DNA of 64,000 nt from Hirundichthys speculiger (taxonomy: Eukaryota; Chordata; Actinopteri; Beloniformes; Exocoetidae), in NCBI GenBank assembly GCA_018398805.1, contig JAGFBZ010001180.1:1302001-1366000 (forward strand). Reading direction: 5' to 3'. The notes beneath the pieces were generated by a model. It was not told the DNA's origin. It was given only the letters and a program-made list of their open reading frames with translations, and did not search any database. The position numbers were made by a program, and so were the translations under genes. Shown here one piece after another: positions 13,444-27,127 of this stretch (positions are counted from its first letter, which is position 1; each line of letters begins with the position of its first letter).

Positions 13444-15609
13444 AGTTTGTCTTGATTTTGATGGCAGAAACACTCTACTGTACGTCCAGCAGCTTGAGCT
13501 GCTTGAGCTCTCAGAATAACATTTGACCCTTTCTTGTCTGATATAGGATTCAAGGTGCTAAACAGTCTTTGGCTTGTTATATTTTTCATTTCATTATGCA
13601 CCAAATCTTTTTAGTTGGTGAAAGGTCTCGCCTTTTTTGAAATTGGAGATAAATCTGGTTATTATTGTGCATGGCTGTTCGATCATTGATCCTTTCATAT
13701 GTCCTTTTAGAGTATTCATGTCTCAAACGTTTCACACAGGCTTTTATTTTCTCATGAATTTGAGCTGAGAAGAAGAGAGAACTGTACACATAATATCTGA
13801 GGGGGCTCAAGGAATTTTTCAATTTGTGGGTTTTGTCGGTAGAAATGTGGGTTGTCTAGCACTGCTCAGCTGTCTTTTATAGCTGTCGTAAAAGCTGCAA
13901 TATCCACACTCTTCAGAATGTAATATGTGGATATAATCTCACAATCATTATCTTATGTTTTTCATCTTGCTAATGTGTGTCTTTCTGCCAAAACATCACC
14001 TCCACATATCGTTTAACACCTCTGCATGACAGAAATAGGTGAAGTCTCCATTATGTAAGAAGAGCAGAGAAGAGAAATTTGTTTGCTGCGCAGAAGGGTA
14101 AAACAACACGGGTAAAACAACACAGCCACTTTTATGGCAATTGTTAAAATTTTATATGTACTAAAATAATGGGAAGACTTCAAAACTATGTTCAGTACTG
14201 TCTAAAAGTCTAAGGCGTCCTCATCTTGTTGTTTTATTAGTTATAAAAGATCTATATTCTATTATCCAGATTATCAACTAATGGCCATTAACGAACCAAC
14301 CAATTAATCGGTCTGTCTTTACTAACAGCACTGTGTTTTTTGAATTTGCATCATGACTCATGTCATTAAAACTTTGATAAAACAATGGTTCCTTAGACTT
14401 TGATGTGATTTTAAGATGCACAAATATGGAGAATACATCTGAAACAATTGATGTGTAACATATTACTTTTGGACCCAGCCTTACCCTCTCTGATGTTCGG
14501 CGTTTTTTATGTGAAGCAGTTCAGTCTGCGCACATGCAGCATAGCAATAAGAGCCTGGAGAGAATTAAACTCATAATTGCAAGTGCAGCAGTTACAAGGT
14601 GTTAAGCCACACGGGAACCCTCATAGACTTCTGAAAAACTTGTGTGAGTTTGCAGGTGCACAGCTTTGATGATATTAGCAGAGTGAAAATCATTACTTTT
14701 ACAAGATACAGTATGTGGAAAAACATTTTCATTTGAATGCTTTTTTTCAGCTCTTTAAGTCTGAGTAGTTTTGAGCTTCAATAAAGGTCTTCGTATCCTT
14801 TATAGTGACTATTCAGAGTAATTGATTTCCTCTTGTGTTTGCCGTTGTGTTTCTCGCCTTCTTTAACGCCTAACACCTCCTGTCTGACCCATTTAAACAG
14901 CTGGAAGCCTTGGATTCCCGCAAGGCCCCGCAGGGTCCACCTTGGAATCACATCTGTCTCGCTGGATCCCCCATTGTTTGTTTATACATGTATATTTGCA
15001 GAAATGATCACCTGTTTATACAATAAATTGAGGCCTTTTTTAAAATCTATAATAATGTGTAAGTTTTGCAGGCTTTTATATATGAGAGATTAGAGTGCAA
15101 GGGTGAGGCAGTTCATTTTTTCACCACTGCAACAGAGTAGTTTACCAACCACTGTTTCCCTGACTGTATGGTGGATGAAGCTACTTAGCATAAATTGGGG
15201 AGGTGACGTGTTGGCCTATTTCCAACTGTGTGTACAGTTCCAATTTGTGTACTGAGAAGCCTGGGGAAAACAATGTCAAGTATGTGGTGAGGGCAGGAGG
15301 AAGAAGCAAAAACCTCAGGGAAGATGCTTAGTCAGCCACACAGGGATCCTCTGCAGTTTAGCTGCAGATCGCACAAGTTCAGTTACGCAGGCATCCCTGT
15401 AGTTCCTCAGGAACAGGGGATAAGGGCTTTTCAGAGACTCTAAAGGAGTTTTCTCACCTGTCCAGCTTTTGTTTTCCAAGAATCCATGTGGAAGGGTTTG
15501 AGTTTAAGAGAGGATTTTCATGCACACCAAAAGAGGTAGGCTAAAAGGAGGGGAAAGCAAAACAAAAAAACAAATGCAGAGTGATGAGAGAGAGCTGGAA
15601 ATAGCTCAC

Positions 15610-15653
15610 CATGCCTTGTTGACGATGTACTGCTCAAAGTCCAGCGACTCCAT
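15610..15653 (-). CDS. Candidate first coding exon of an unknown gene
   Basis: On the minus strand an ATG in strong context (GAACCATGG) opens a frame of 14 codons plus two bases, MESLDFEQYIVNKA, and stops exactly at a good donor, CATG|GTGAGC. The codons mix C/G and other third bases in a coding-like way (CTG, CAG, ATC, GTC, AAC, AAG). The upstream sequence is pyrimidine-rich, with a possible acceptor at TGTGCTTACAG around 15809, so a spliced 5' leader is possible. I do not recognise the peptide, and no partner exon was found to the left. A chance occurrence cannot be excluded. If real, the transcript starts inside the large cadherin intron on the same strand and continues past it. Confidence 0.4.
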
Positions 15654-18600
15654 GGTTCAGACAGAACAGAGAAAGGCCACAGACAGAGAGAAAGCAAACA
15701 GCGGAGAGGAAAGGCAGAGAGAACTAAACAGAGGCTGCGAGGTGAAAGGCAACAATGCAAGACAACAGCAGAAGGACCGAGTCCTTGGGGGGAGGCAGGT
15801 ATAGGACTGTAAGCACAAAGCACACAGGAGAAGAGGAAGCAGCGATGGAGGAAAGGAAAGAAGGAAATGGTTTAGATGCTGCTGGGAAGGTTCCCATTAA
15901 CATGGAAATCACTTCCTCTGGCTCTCCATGGCTCACTGATGGCTCTGCAAAAAGAGAATGGCTTTAGCTCCTATTATTCTGCATGATGGGGCAGACTGCC
16001 AGGTCAGATGAAAAAGCAAAGTAAAAAAAAAAAAAAAAATAGTCAAGGCAGTCTCTTTGGAGCCCTGTCTCTCTGTGATTTTTTTTTTTTTTTTATATAT
16101 GTGTGTGTGTTCGTGTGTGTGTGTTTTTTTTCTGTGCACAAAAGGTGCAGGCTTTGCTGGAGAAAGTGAGATGGATTCACTTAATTTTCACAGTATAGCC
16201 AGAGCTGATACACAGGACAACAAAAACAGAAACAGACAAAAATGGCCCAGTTCATGGGGGTTTATAGAGGTTTTAAACTTCCCAGTTTTTCTCCTGTGAT
16301 CACAGGAAAAGTTGGGGCTATGAAAACTCTGTCAGTGTGGAGAATTTAAACCCCTCTCAAGCCTCCCTAAGTCTGGATTGCATGCATGTAGGTCTTTTGA
16401 AAACCCTGTGTTGCATAGAATGATTACTGCATGATGACTCTGTACTCACTGGCTCTTTTAGCTGCACAGGATTGTGGCAGAAAAGCCCATCCAGGAAGCT
16501 CTCCCCGTGCATACCTAATAAGAGCTGCCAATTTGATGTGGTTCTAATATCAGTGTTAAGCCTCATTTATTACACATGTACAATGAAACGAAAACTGCAA
16601 GAGATGAAAGAGAACTAAAAGGCTCTACTCGGGAGGCTGACTGACCCTGCTTCTTTAACACTTCTGCAAGCGCTGGACACGAGACGCATAATCGCACAAC
16701 ACAGTCAGTGGGCTGCTGCAGCTTTCACAACCACACAGGAACCTACCCAAGCGTAGTTTTTAACTGTGCCACCACTGACTCCAGGGCACTGCCATGGCAG
16801 GTCTAATTGTGCATTGTTTTATGAGGGATCCACTTCGGATAACGCATTTTATGGCCCAATGCGATCATTCATTTCATTTCATTTCATACACACCAGAGCT
16901 GCCTGTATATTGATGATTTTTTCATATATACAACATGCATGTTGAATCAGTGATTAATTGTGTGTATTAAAATTTTCTAAGGAATTCTTAGGATACATTT
17001 ATTCAACAACTTCTTTCTCTTATACTTGTACAGAAAAATACCAACACGAATGCATATCTTTCTACAACATGTCCTCTAAACGCAACACTGAAAATTCACT
17101 TCATTCCATTTCCCAGCATGCTATCATCCCAGTGTGAGATGAAGTGATTTTTAGTTAGCCTTATTATCACTGTTGCCGTAAAGCCATTAGCCTTACTCCT
17201 CTCCTTTCTATCCCCCCATTTCCATCCTTCAATACTGTTGTCTCCCTCCTCCATCCTTCACGCTTTGGTGAACTTGCCCCCAGGACTCACTTTCATGCAT
17301 TCTAAAGAGTTTATCGTGCCGGTCCAAACAATGGGAGATGCGAGTGTGTGGGTGGCGATCATTGGACGGGATGACGGGATGTGGGCGGCTGCACTGGACC
17401 GGATTGGCCTGCGTTCATGTCCCTTAACTCCAATGAGCCCATTACTAGTTCAGAAATGCACATTAGTCATGGCCTTTAACTAAATTCATTATCGATGCCC
17501 TATTGAAGAGGACACAAGCTATTTTCAATATGTATTAGATGGTGCTGAATGTGATTTGACTGCAAAAAAGAATATAACAGAAAAACATGTCATCTGAGGC
17601 TGGAAGGAACTGGCTGGTGTCTGCTGACACTGGTATAAACGACGCACAAACCTACACTACATCTTTTGTACCCAAATCATCACTTTATTCAGAAATATAT
17701 CATAAATGATATTTAACACTATACTGGCCTGTATTTGAAGAGACCTTATTTACCAGGATTAACCCAGGGCATTGACTTTTTTTCCACTTGGTAGAAAATA
17801 CAAATATTCATGAACAATAACGACACTAGTTTATGGTGGTACTGTAGAAGTGGATGGTATGACAAGTGGGATTTCTCAGCATGCATACTTTCTGCCAGAC
17901 TGACTAAAATGATTGTATGCTGAGGGCGTTTTTTAAAACAGTAACAGATGGGAGAGTGTGTGATAAGGGACATGAGGATACCGGGTGTATAAAGAGAACC
18001 ACACTGAGAGTGAGAGTCAGGATTGTTTTTGTGCCTGTGGGCCTGACAGGAGATGACAGAGCTTGTCACCGCTCTGTGTCCCCATCTTTTCACCTCTGAC
18101 AGATGATGGAAGTGTGCATAAATGTGTCTACGTCCCCGTGTGTAGGTGTCTCTGAATTTACTGCATAAGAACTACATACTTACTGCATAAGTTTGTTTTT
18201 TTTTTTTTTTTTTGCAAGTACAGTGAAGATCATTTGTGCCTATCCTCACTTTGTTTCCTCTGAAATAATCTACTGATGTTACACAGATGCTCTAAACTAG
18301 TTTTCACGCCTATGTTGCTGCTTTGGTCTCTAAATTGAGTTCAATTCAGTTCAACTGGACGAGCATAAAAAGTATCACAGAAGCATTCGAGAAATGGATT
18401 GAACTGTTTTGTACAAGATATTTACAATTCATACGTAATTATACAATACTATGTGTTTGAAAGGCCAATAAAACTATTTTACTTAAAGTTGTAAAAAGAC
18501 TTTGCAAGGTTAACTGAAATCATTAATTCAGTTAAATACAGCTGGTATCAGAGCATTGAAATTGATCAGTTCTCAAATAATCAATTGTTTTTTTTTTTAA

Positions 18601-18949
18601 TTCGATGAGTGTACAAATAAACAGAGACTCTTAGTCTTTTTTTTGCCACTTTCGAAGCTTCTCAGAATTATATCAGACTCTCATTATAACATGTGCTTTT
18701 TCCCTAATGGTTTAATTTTAAAAGCAAGCAGATGGGACTCTCAGATTGCATCTGAATCCTGCCTTCACTCAGGACGTAAGACAATCCTAAAACACACCAC
18801 TAAAAGAGACCATCAGATTCTGGCTGGTGGGAGCTGCTTAATCCTTACAGGACTGCTTTGAGAACATAGTGCAGAACATGGAAATTTCCCGGCTATAACC
18901 ATTACATCTGTTGGGGATAAAACACACTCTGGAATTGGGTATATAGAAA

Positions 18950-19170
18950 TGCATTAAGGACATCACTTTTGAAAAGATCATAACCACACGTGCCAACCAG
19001 AAAGAGCGTCTGACAGCTGAGGTCCGTGGCCTGCTCAGAACAAGAGATACTACCTTCAGGGTAAAAGAGAAAGGAACTCTCAGGTTGGCACAACCATTGG
19101 CAAAGACAAAGTGCAAGAATATGTACAGAAGATTGATGATGACTTCTGTGATACTGAAGCAGTAAACACA
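18950..19170 (+). mobile_element. Non-LTR retrotransposon fragment (pre-RT linker)
   Basis: In the plus strand this reads, across frame breaks, LTAEVRGLLRTRDTTFR followed by VKEKGTLRLAQP and then a YVQKIDDDF-like segment. This matches the conserved linker between endonuclease and RT in fish jockey-superfamily LINEs, where LTAEVRxLLRxRDxAFR precedes a tyrosine-lysine-rich helix. Only about 220 bp remain and no RT motifs follow. The long opposite-strand frame over the same bases is a shadow. Confidence 0.6.
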
Positions 19171-22100
19171 TTTGTCAAGCTGTCCAAGATTAAGGTTATG
19201 GTTAGGCATAAACAAATAATGGTTAAAGAATGGACGCCAGTATCATGTCCTAATAAGGATAGCTCTACAGACTTGTGTGTGCGTGTCCACCAAAGCAGAA
19301 GTGCAGTTATCAGAGACAACAAATGTCATGGAGTTCTACAGATGCAGTGGAAGGTGCAAGGGCACAGAACAGGGTCGAGTGATTTATTTATTTTCAAGTT
19401 TGCTTTTGACACGCCCACTCACCTCTCTTTGTTGTCTCTACGCCTCTTTACCTTTTTTTAATGTCTCATTCAGGCTAAAGGAAATATCTTCCTTATCCCT
19501 CTTGATTCCTTCCATTAAATTCACTCCCCCACTCTCTTTTCTTGAACATTTGTCTCCTTGTTTCTTCTGTCTCTCTCTAGCTTCCTATACATTCCCAGAA
19601 ACCTTCCTCACCCACTTCCCTCTTTCTCTCAGTCTATAGACAACCTTATTATACCTTTATTTTTTTTTTTTTTTTTTCGTTTTTCTCAGAAAAATCGCCA
19701 CATTTGAGCTTAATCACACAACAATGTACAATCACATCACCCCCGCTGAACTTCTCCCCTCATTCAGACTGTTATAGCCTCACTCTCCAGGGGAATGGGC
19801 TAGTAATATTTATGATGAAACCTGCTCTGGCTACTTCCTATATTTCTCTTCCCTCTCTTTGCCTCATTTCCCTGGTGCATAAAATGACACTGATCTTATC
19901 AGCGCTACCTATGTAGTCATCTGTCAGACCATCTATCTTTCCATCCATCAAATTGCTGGAAGAGTGATGGCTCCCTCAGTGTTTTTCATGAGCCACCATC
20001 GGCAAGCCAAGAGTTGTTTGGGAGCCACATAAAAATGGGAAGTGACACCTGCGCCTCTGTCTACAGACGTGTCACTGAGCAGAGCTGCAGCTTTTTCAAA
20101 CAGTTCTTTCGTGCTGAGCAGAGAAGCCAAAAAAATTTTAGGTGTTGAAAACGCTGCTCAGACTGTCACAGCACACCGAATCACCATTTTGCTCGTGGCA
20201 GCTTACAGATTTAATCGAGAAGGTAGAGCTGGTGTAGAGATCTCTAGCTTGTTTGCAAGTCACGTTGCACCATCAAGAGAAACACGTAGTGACATTTCAA
20301 TTTCAAAGAAAAGAAAATGGTTATGAATAATTTCTGGAAAAGTTTGGAATGAATGGATTTAGAAAGTCAGCCTTGCACATTCAAGGTGGATTTTTAATTG
20401 TGCTTTTAGAGCACAGGGGTGAAGGGCGTTTAAGTTCTTTAATTATTTATATATTCATTATTTTCGTAATTTGTATATGTTAAATGTTAGATGAAACAAT
20501 TATTGCAGCAAAGAGCAATAAGAACTGCAACAGAGTTTTAGATCATTTTCACTCTTCTAAATATGTTGGTGTAACAAGAATAGACTTAAAGCTGTCGTGT
20601 TACGGTCAATTCCAACCTTATTATTTTAATCACTAGATATCATTTAATCATTAGCTCTAGAGCAGTTTTGCACCCAGTGTAACTCCAAAAGCCCGTAAAT
20701 ATTTATCAACTATGAAGACCGAAAATTACATGGAGATGCTTCTCATGAACATGTTTTTTATGGGCGGAATTCCTGGAGGCTAGCCAGTGGGCAGAGCTGA
20801 TCGCTCACGAACATGCAGAATTTATGTTGTTGGCCAGACTCACTTCTATAACATATCAACAAGATATCAACGCTACGTTTTCAACATTTCATATTTCTAG
20901 TAAACAACCTTGACACCTAAAATGGGAAATAGAAAACAGATTCAGTCCTTGCGGTCATAAAGATTTTGTTTTTAGTGACTGTGGATTGCTTGGAGAATCA
21001 GACCATACAAGGAAACTCCACCCGGTATTACATCAGAGAGAGCCCACATTAGAAAAAAAAAACCTCAGATAAGCGTTCTAAACATGCTAAAATACTACAC
21101 CATACACTTGCTTCATGTTTTGAGCCTCAGGTCACATCAAAACTGATAATTAATAACACTGTAGACAAATCACAAAACATGAAAAATGCATAATGCGGCC
21201 ACTTTAATAATGTGAAAATAAGCTTTTCTTCTTTTTGCAACTATCTGTACTCGACTTAATCACCCAAAAAAAAAACTTACGCAATCTTACTTAGTTGTTC
21301 ATACATGCATTACTAATATAACTGCATCAAAATGAAGCATTTAACAGGGAAATGGGATCTGATTACAATGTGATCTTGCTGATATTTTGATTTTTTTTTT
21401 TGTGCAAAATTATATGTATTCTGTAATAGCAGAAAATTAATGATAATTAATGAATGCACTACATTATGTGTGTTCCAGGTCTGATTTACAGCATAAGAGG
21501 CTTAGGCATGTTATCCCATGAGAATTCAGACATGGAGTACAAATATCCATGAAATATTCATATTCTACTTGTATACACGTAAAACATGGATATATAAATT
21601 CCTACATGTAAGCAAGGCTATGGAATTTCAAATTGGCCCAAATACAACAGTATGATCCAATTATAGAAGCTATACGTAGCTATGAAAGAACTCCTAATTT
21701 CCCTATGGACTACACATGGAGAAGAGAGAGATTTGTAGCACCTGTCCTGCAGGATTGTTACAGAGCATTTTTGAGATGGGATTTGATACCCAACACTCTT
21801 ATTTACTTTCAGACAATGAGTCATCTGTGTATTCCACACTTTTCTATCATAATTAAGAGCTTAATCAAGCAATGAGATGGAAATGAGAAACTCCCTTGAA
21901 GCACTTTTTTTTAAAACATCTGTCTGTCCTGTTTGCTGCATCATCTCAAATACAGTGACACCTTTGGGATACATTTCAAATAATCTTGTATTTAAGGAGG
22001 ATTGCTTTTGCTTTTTTGTGCATACACAGAAAAAATATGTATGTGTATACATAAATACAAAATTAAAGTGTTAAAAAAAGAAAATAAAAACTGTAAAAAG

Positions 22101-22679
22101 CCCATTAGAATTTAAAAAAGAAATGTAAAGCAGAGATATTGTGCCAATTTTTAAGAAGTTGACACTATTTCCTTAAATCTTAATGAAATGTCTGACACAT
22201 ACTCCGGGCAATAATACCACGTAAGTAAACTAAGTCAGTATTAATGTCTTTACTTGATACATTCCTTCTGTTGTCATGAGAAGAACTGCCCGGTTCTAAT
22301 AAAGTACCACAGAGCAGATAGGAATGCTGAAGTAATGTAACAGCTCAAAAATCACATTGTAATAAGGTCACAGTGAAAAACTATTGCACACTGAATATGG
22401 AGACCTTTTCTACAAATGTATTTCTCATGTAACCATAACTACTCTAGCTGTTGATGATAATATTTAATTGCATCAACCTAAAAATGGGAAATCTGAATGT
22501 CCAGCATCTGACTAAATTGTGAAATTTCCTTTGGAGTCACCATAGTGAGATTTATTTTTATTTTTTCCCCCCCCGACACATAGAGTGACTTGTCAATCAG
22601 AACTTCTCCAGCATGGAGCACTGACAGTTAAAGCTCACATTGAGGGAACATAAATCATAAATGGGGAGTAGAAATTAAT

Positions 22680-22755
22680 TAAAGTTGCAAGCAGCATTTA
22701 TCAGGCCCTCGCACCCATCGCCACCGCCCCCCAGGTGTCCACCACCTTCCCAAGC
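22680..22755. repeat. Fragment of a GC-rich fish dispersed repeat
   Basis: The sequence AAAGTTGCAAGCAGC followed by GGCCCTCGCACCC is a pattern I recognise from many fish genomes. Here it is followed by a C-rich stretch. It is an isolated GC-rich island in AT-rich intron and directly precedes a LINE 3' end. The class is not assigned. Confidence 0.45.
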
Positions 22756-22939
22756 CAGTCGGGAATAAAGACAATACAGAGATGATTCTATTTGGTTATA
22801 AAATGAGAAAAGGATAAAAGCTGCTGTTCAGCTTGAATACAAAGGTATGAAAACAAAAAAACTGGTCTGGAATCTCTAATTTTAGATCAGGATATGTTGT
22901 TTAAACAGCACGTTAATCAGATTTGTCCGACAGCCTTTT

Positions 22940-23715
22940 TCACCTCTGCAGTATCGCCAGAATAGGACCAACCTCTCTCATGTTCATGCTGAAAAACTAA
23001 TCCACACATTTGCCACGTTAGACTGGATTATTGTAATGTGTTATGAGCTAGATGTTCGAAAAATTCTCTGAACAGCCTCCAACTGATCCAAAATGCAGCA
23101 GTAAGTGCTGACAGGAATCATTAGAGTGATTGCGTCTCTCCCGTGTTAGCCTCCTTCCAGTGGCTTCTTATAAAAATTTGAATCTAATTCAAAATTCTGC
23201 CTCTTGCATATGAAGGGCCTTCACAGCTAAGCTGCTCGTTATTTACAAGACCTGATAACTCCTGATGCTCCTAATATAGCTCTCTGCGCTGAAAGAGTAA
23301 GTTTATTGTAGTTAGATGGGCCTTCTGCTATCAGACACTTTTTCTATGGAACCAGCTACCAGTTTGGGTTCAGGAAGCTGACACCACCTCCACCTTTAAA
23401 ACTAAACTGAAAACATTTCTGTTTAGTAAAACCTATAGTTAGTATAAACAATAGTGTGTCAGGGCCCATAGTCATAGCTACAGTTATAGGAATGGCTAAA
23501 GACAAGACGAGGGCAGGCTGGTCTGAAACATAGCCTCATCATAGCTATGCTGCTATAGGTCTACGCTGCAGAGGGACGCCAACATGATCCACTATGTGGT
23601 GTCCTCATCTTTTCTCTTTCCACTTTTGCCTTTCTTCTTCAGCTGTATCCATAATTACTTTTTTAATCTCACTGTACTTCTGTATAATGACAATAAAAGG
23701 ATTTCTATTTATTTA
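22940..23715 (+). mobile_element. L2-like LINE 3' end
   Basis: This is the 3' part of a fish L2-like LINE on the plus strand, with frames broken by many stops. Recognisable pieces correspond to HVHAEKLIHTFATLDWI, a VLTGIIRV segment, FCLLHMKGLHS-like remains, and LFYGTSYQFGF preceding the LKTFLF-like end. The 3' UTR ends with GTATAATGACAATAAAAGG and an A/T-rich tail, the characteristic L2 3' terminus. It is a 5'-truncated, inactive insertion. Confidence 0.75.
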
Positions 23716-24002
23716 TTTTTCTAGTTAATTAGTAACATCTCATAAATGTATCTGCATTGTTCCCATCATTTTTTGTGCTGTCCTGAAAACCCCCTGCCCT
23801 TTCTTTCCTTTCTATATACAGTGATCCCTTGCCAATTTGCGCTTTCAGTTTCGAACTGGTTTGAGGTGTGTCGTCTCATCCCATGAGGAGCAGGGTTGCC
23901 TAATGCAAAACATGACATTTCCCATTGCCAATAGATGGCATTGCAACTGTTTCAGAATATTACAGGTTCTATGGGCCCGATCTTCTGCCAGATCTGCTAA
24001 AG

Positions 24003-24085
24003 CCGCTATTAAGGGATAGCGGGTGGTGGGAGGGGCGTTCTCCCGCAAAGAATGCAATCTTTCACCTCCCTAAACCCGCTATCCC
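24003..24085. repeat. Overlapping hairpin-forming inverted repeats
   Basis: GGGATAGCGGGT (24013-24024) pairs perfectly with ACCCGCTATCCC (24074-24085). Pairing extends with mismatches to about 23 bases and leaves a 27-base loop. A second, overlapping inverted repeat, CCGCTA and TAGCGG (24003-24022), competes with it. The area is GC-rich compared with its surroundings and follows a TGATCCCTTGCC-type repeat end near 23822. It could be the core of a degraded MITE. Confidence 0.6.
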
Positions 24086-24648
24086 ACCTGTTCTACCCGC
24101 TACATTATGCATGGGAGTGGTTAGAGTGTTCCACCTGTTAAATCAATCAGTGCGTCAGTAGCCATTGCCTTTTAGAGCAGGTTGCGCTACCAGCAAACCG
24201 CTATGGAGCATCTTTTCATCCACATCGGAGCAGCTCGTGCGCAGCTCATCTGGGACTCTGCTTTAGAGCTTCCTCCTCCTTCTTCCTCCTCTCCTCCACA
24301 CTAATATGTACATATAAATATTTCTACACAGACAATTCCTATCAGCTACCTGTAAGTCCCAAATAGTTCCTAAAAAATGGAACTATCTTGGACCATCCAT
24401 CCTAAAAAATGTAAAATAAAATAAAGCTTATTGCCACTTCCGGGTCATTAATGTCATCCTGTTTTTTAATGAAAAATTTAAAAAAAAGTCTACCAACAAA
24501 ATCCTAGACCACAATCATAACATTAAAACTGGCAATTTCTGAGGTAACGGCAGAAACTTTTAACAGGGAGTTCAACTTGGCAGTGGTTACAAACAACCAC
24601 ATCTCCCCATATGGGAGAACTTTAAAATTAAATTGTCTATAGAATAAA

Positions 24649-24680
24649 GTTTATCTATCTATCTGTCTATCTATCTATGT
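24649..24680. repeat. (TATC)n microsatellite, interrupted
   Basis: A short tetranucleotide run of TATC units with one TGTC interruption. A separate AAT-type run lies at about 24893-24925. Confidence 0.85.
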
Positions 24681-27127
24681 AAAGGTTGTGTAACTTTACT
24701 CCTCTCCATGTCTGTTTTAGCTTTTCCAGTTTTTTTTCCCCCCCAATTCTCTTCTGGTTCCGCAGTAGCCAGAAACAGACTTTTCAAAACAAAAGCATGT
24801 GAGCTTGCATTAATGTGCAATAAAATAAATGTCGGCGTTAATAATTTAATGAGTTAATGCGATAATAATATGTTATCTTGTTCAGCCCTAATTGTAATAA
24901 TAATAATAGTAATAATAATAACAATAAACATTCAAAATACAATAAGGTCCTTACACCCTTGGTGTTGGGCCCTAATAAATTGATGATATAGAAATAATTA
25001 AATTAATAAAGATTGGCCATTAGATGTTGGATCTCCTTGTCTGGATATAGAATACTCAACAAAGTACTTTATTAGATCATGTCTTCCTTTAGGGAATTTT
25101 AGAATTTGTTGTAAATAAAACATCTAAATAACATTGCTGTGTAAATACACATAGCCTACTGCTTAGTGTATGCATTTTGATGAAACGTTCAAAGGAAAGT
25201 GTGGTTAAAAAAATGCAGTCTGCCTGGTAGCCTACTTTATTTCTGTTACATTCCTCCTTGGGGCATAAGAAATCCCCTAACAATGTTCAGTACTGTGCAA
25301 ACAACAAACCACTTCCTAAAATCATGTTTTGGATAAAGAGAAATTCTTGGTGTTAGTGCTCCCGTGTTATTCTCTCTTCTTCTCTCTGCTTAATACCATA
25401 TAAAAAACAATGTTGACCTTGGGACACACAAGGGCCAGATTTGAGTGTGTGTTTTTAAAAGTTCGGGTATGTAATTGAGTAGGGCGGTGGGACAGCTGTG
25501 GCTGTGCGTGAGGGAGCACACTGGGACAAAGAGGCAGGCAGATGATCCGAGATACAATAAAAAAAATGTATACATGCAGGGAGTCATTAGCAGGACAAAA
25601 GAAGGCAACAGTGAGGAGAAATTAGACGGTGATTTTTCAAAGCTCTCACTCTTGTAAGACTCTTCCTCACTCACACAGATCACAATGAGCTTAGTTTTTT
25701 TTTTTTTCTCTAATACGCCCTCTGGATCTCACTGCATCCCAGTATAAGACATATTTGATGTTGAATGAACTTGACCAACAAACCTACTGCCCCAAGACAT
25801 CATTAGTTCAATTTTGACATTGAAGACAGTGTTCTATTAAAAAAGAAACCTTCACCATATGCCAATCCAACTCCTGTAAGCTCCTTACTTGTACTTCTCC
25901 AGCTTTCTTGCCTCAACCCACACTTTTCAAGGCAATAATTATGTTTACATCCTACAGCATAGAAAACTGTTTCTATGAAGACGTCAATCATTTTTTCTGA
26001 TAGCAATGCAAAGCAAATTAAGTTACTTTTGAAAAGAGTGACAATTTCACTTCAAACTTCCAGAAATAGCTTTCAAAATATATGGTCAAACTCTTTTATA
26101 TAGTTACTTGTTATTTGACAATCTGAGGGAAACATATTTTTCAAATACTGAATATATGCAGTAAGTTCTATAATCACACTATGATACATTTCTGATCAGG
26201 TAAGACAATAATCACTCAGTTTTACTAAACTATGATTCAGTTCTTGCATGGTTGATGCAGTCACAGCATCTGGTCAACGGTAGGGGAAAATCCTGTAATG
26301 GTCTAATTCAAGAAGTGGGACATATATGTATGCACATTTAATCAAAACTGCAAGTAATGCAAATCATTTTCTAACATTAAATAAAGTACTTTTGTTGCTG
26401 GAGTTTAACCTCAGACTAAGGTCTCTGTGTGTGCCTTGGTTTCTGATGTAATTACTGTGCATGCTGAACACCCACGACCTACCCCATCTATCTACTGACT
26501 TTCAAGTTGTTCTGAAAAGATGCACTTTATTGAATCAAAGAAGAAAAAAAAAAAACATTGCCTCAAGATCAAGCCAGAGAAGTTGCACACTTCAGAAGGA
26601 AATTAGATTAGTTGTGTATGAAAGCGGGGTAGTCAGTTGTAGCTGGACCGCTCGACCGACCCCTCAGGGCTGCGTCCAAAAAACATCCCATCTTTTCTAC
26701 AAATACTGTGAATTACATTTCATGTCCTTTTAAAAAAAAAATTAGCAATAAATAGATAAATGGGGGGGAAAAAAAGGATGCTGCCTTACAGGCAACAGCA
26801 AAATAAGCAAATTTTAACTATCAGCAGAAGTTTCTAACAATTAGAAATAGTGAATAATCAGTGACTGAATGGCAATGACAAAATGTGACCAAAGCTGTTT
26901 TCCTTTAAAGAATACACATCACATCCAAAATAATAATAATAATAAAATAGAGAGGAGATTTTCAGGACTGAAAGCTGTGTTTTTCCAGAAGAGTGAGTGG
27001 TTGAAGACAATTTATGGAATAAATTCACATAAACTGCAGTCTGGAGAATGAAAGGCTGTGTCTGTAGCCGCTGGTTCACAAATGTACCTCACAGCCAGGC
27101 ATCTCCAGGCAATTCTCCATAAAAACT

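Noticed and set aside
15518..15936. Frames of 70-101 codons around the ATG exon candidate
   Set aside because: Ser/Leu/Cys-rich or Glu/Lys-rich noise from a purine/pyrimidine-biased tract; they are in different frames from the 14-codon candidate.
18838..19322. Minus-strand frames of 80-125 codons
   Set aside because: Shadows of a plus-strand LINE fragment; hydrophobic and without family motifs.
21633..21875. Plus-strand frame containing YDPIIEAIRSYERTPNFP
   Set aside because: Coding-like wording but no true ATG at its start, no splice signals and no recognised family; too weak to list as a gene.
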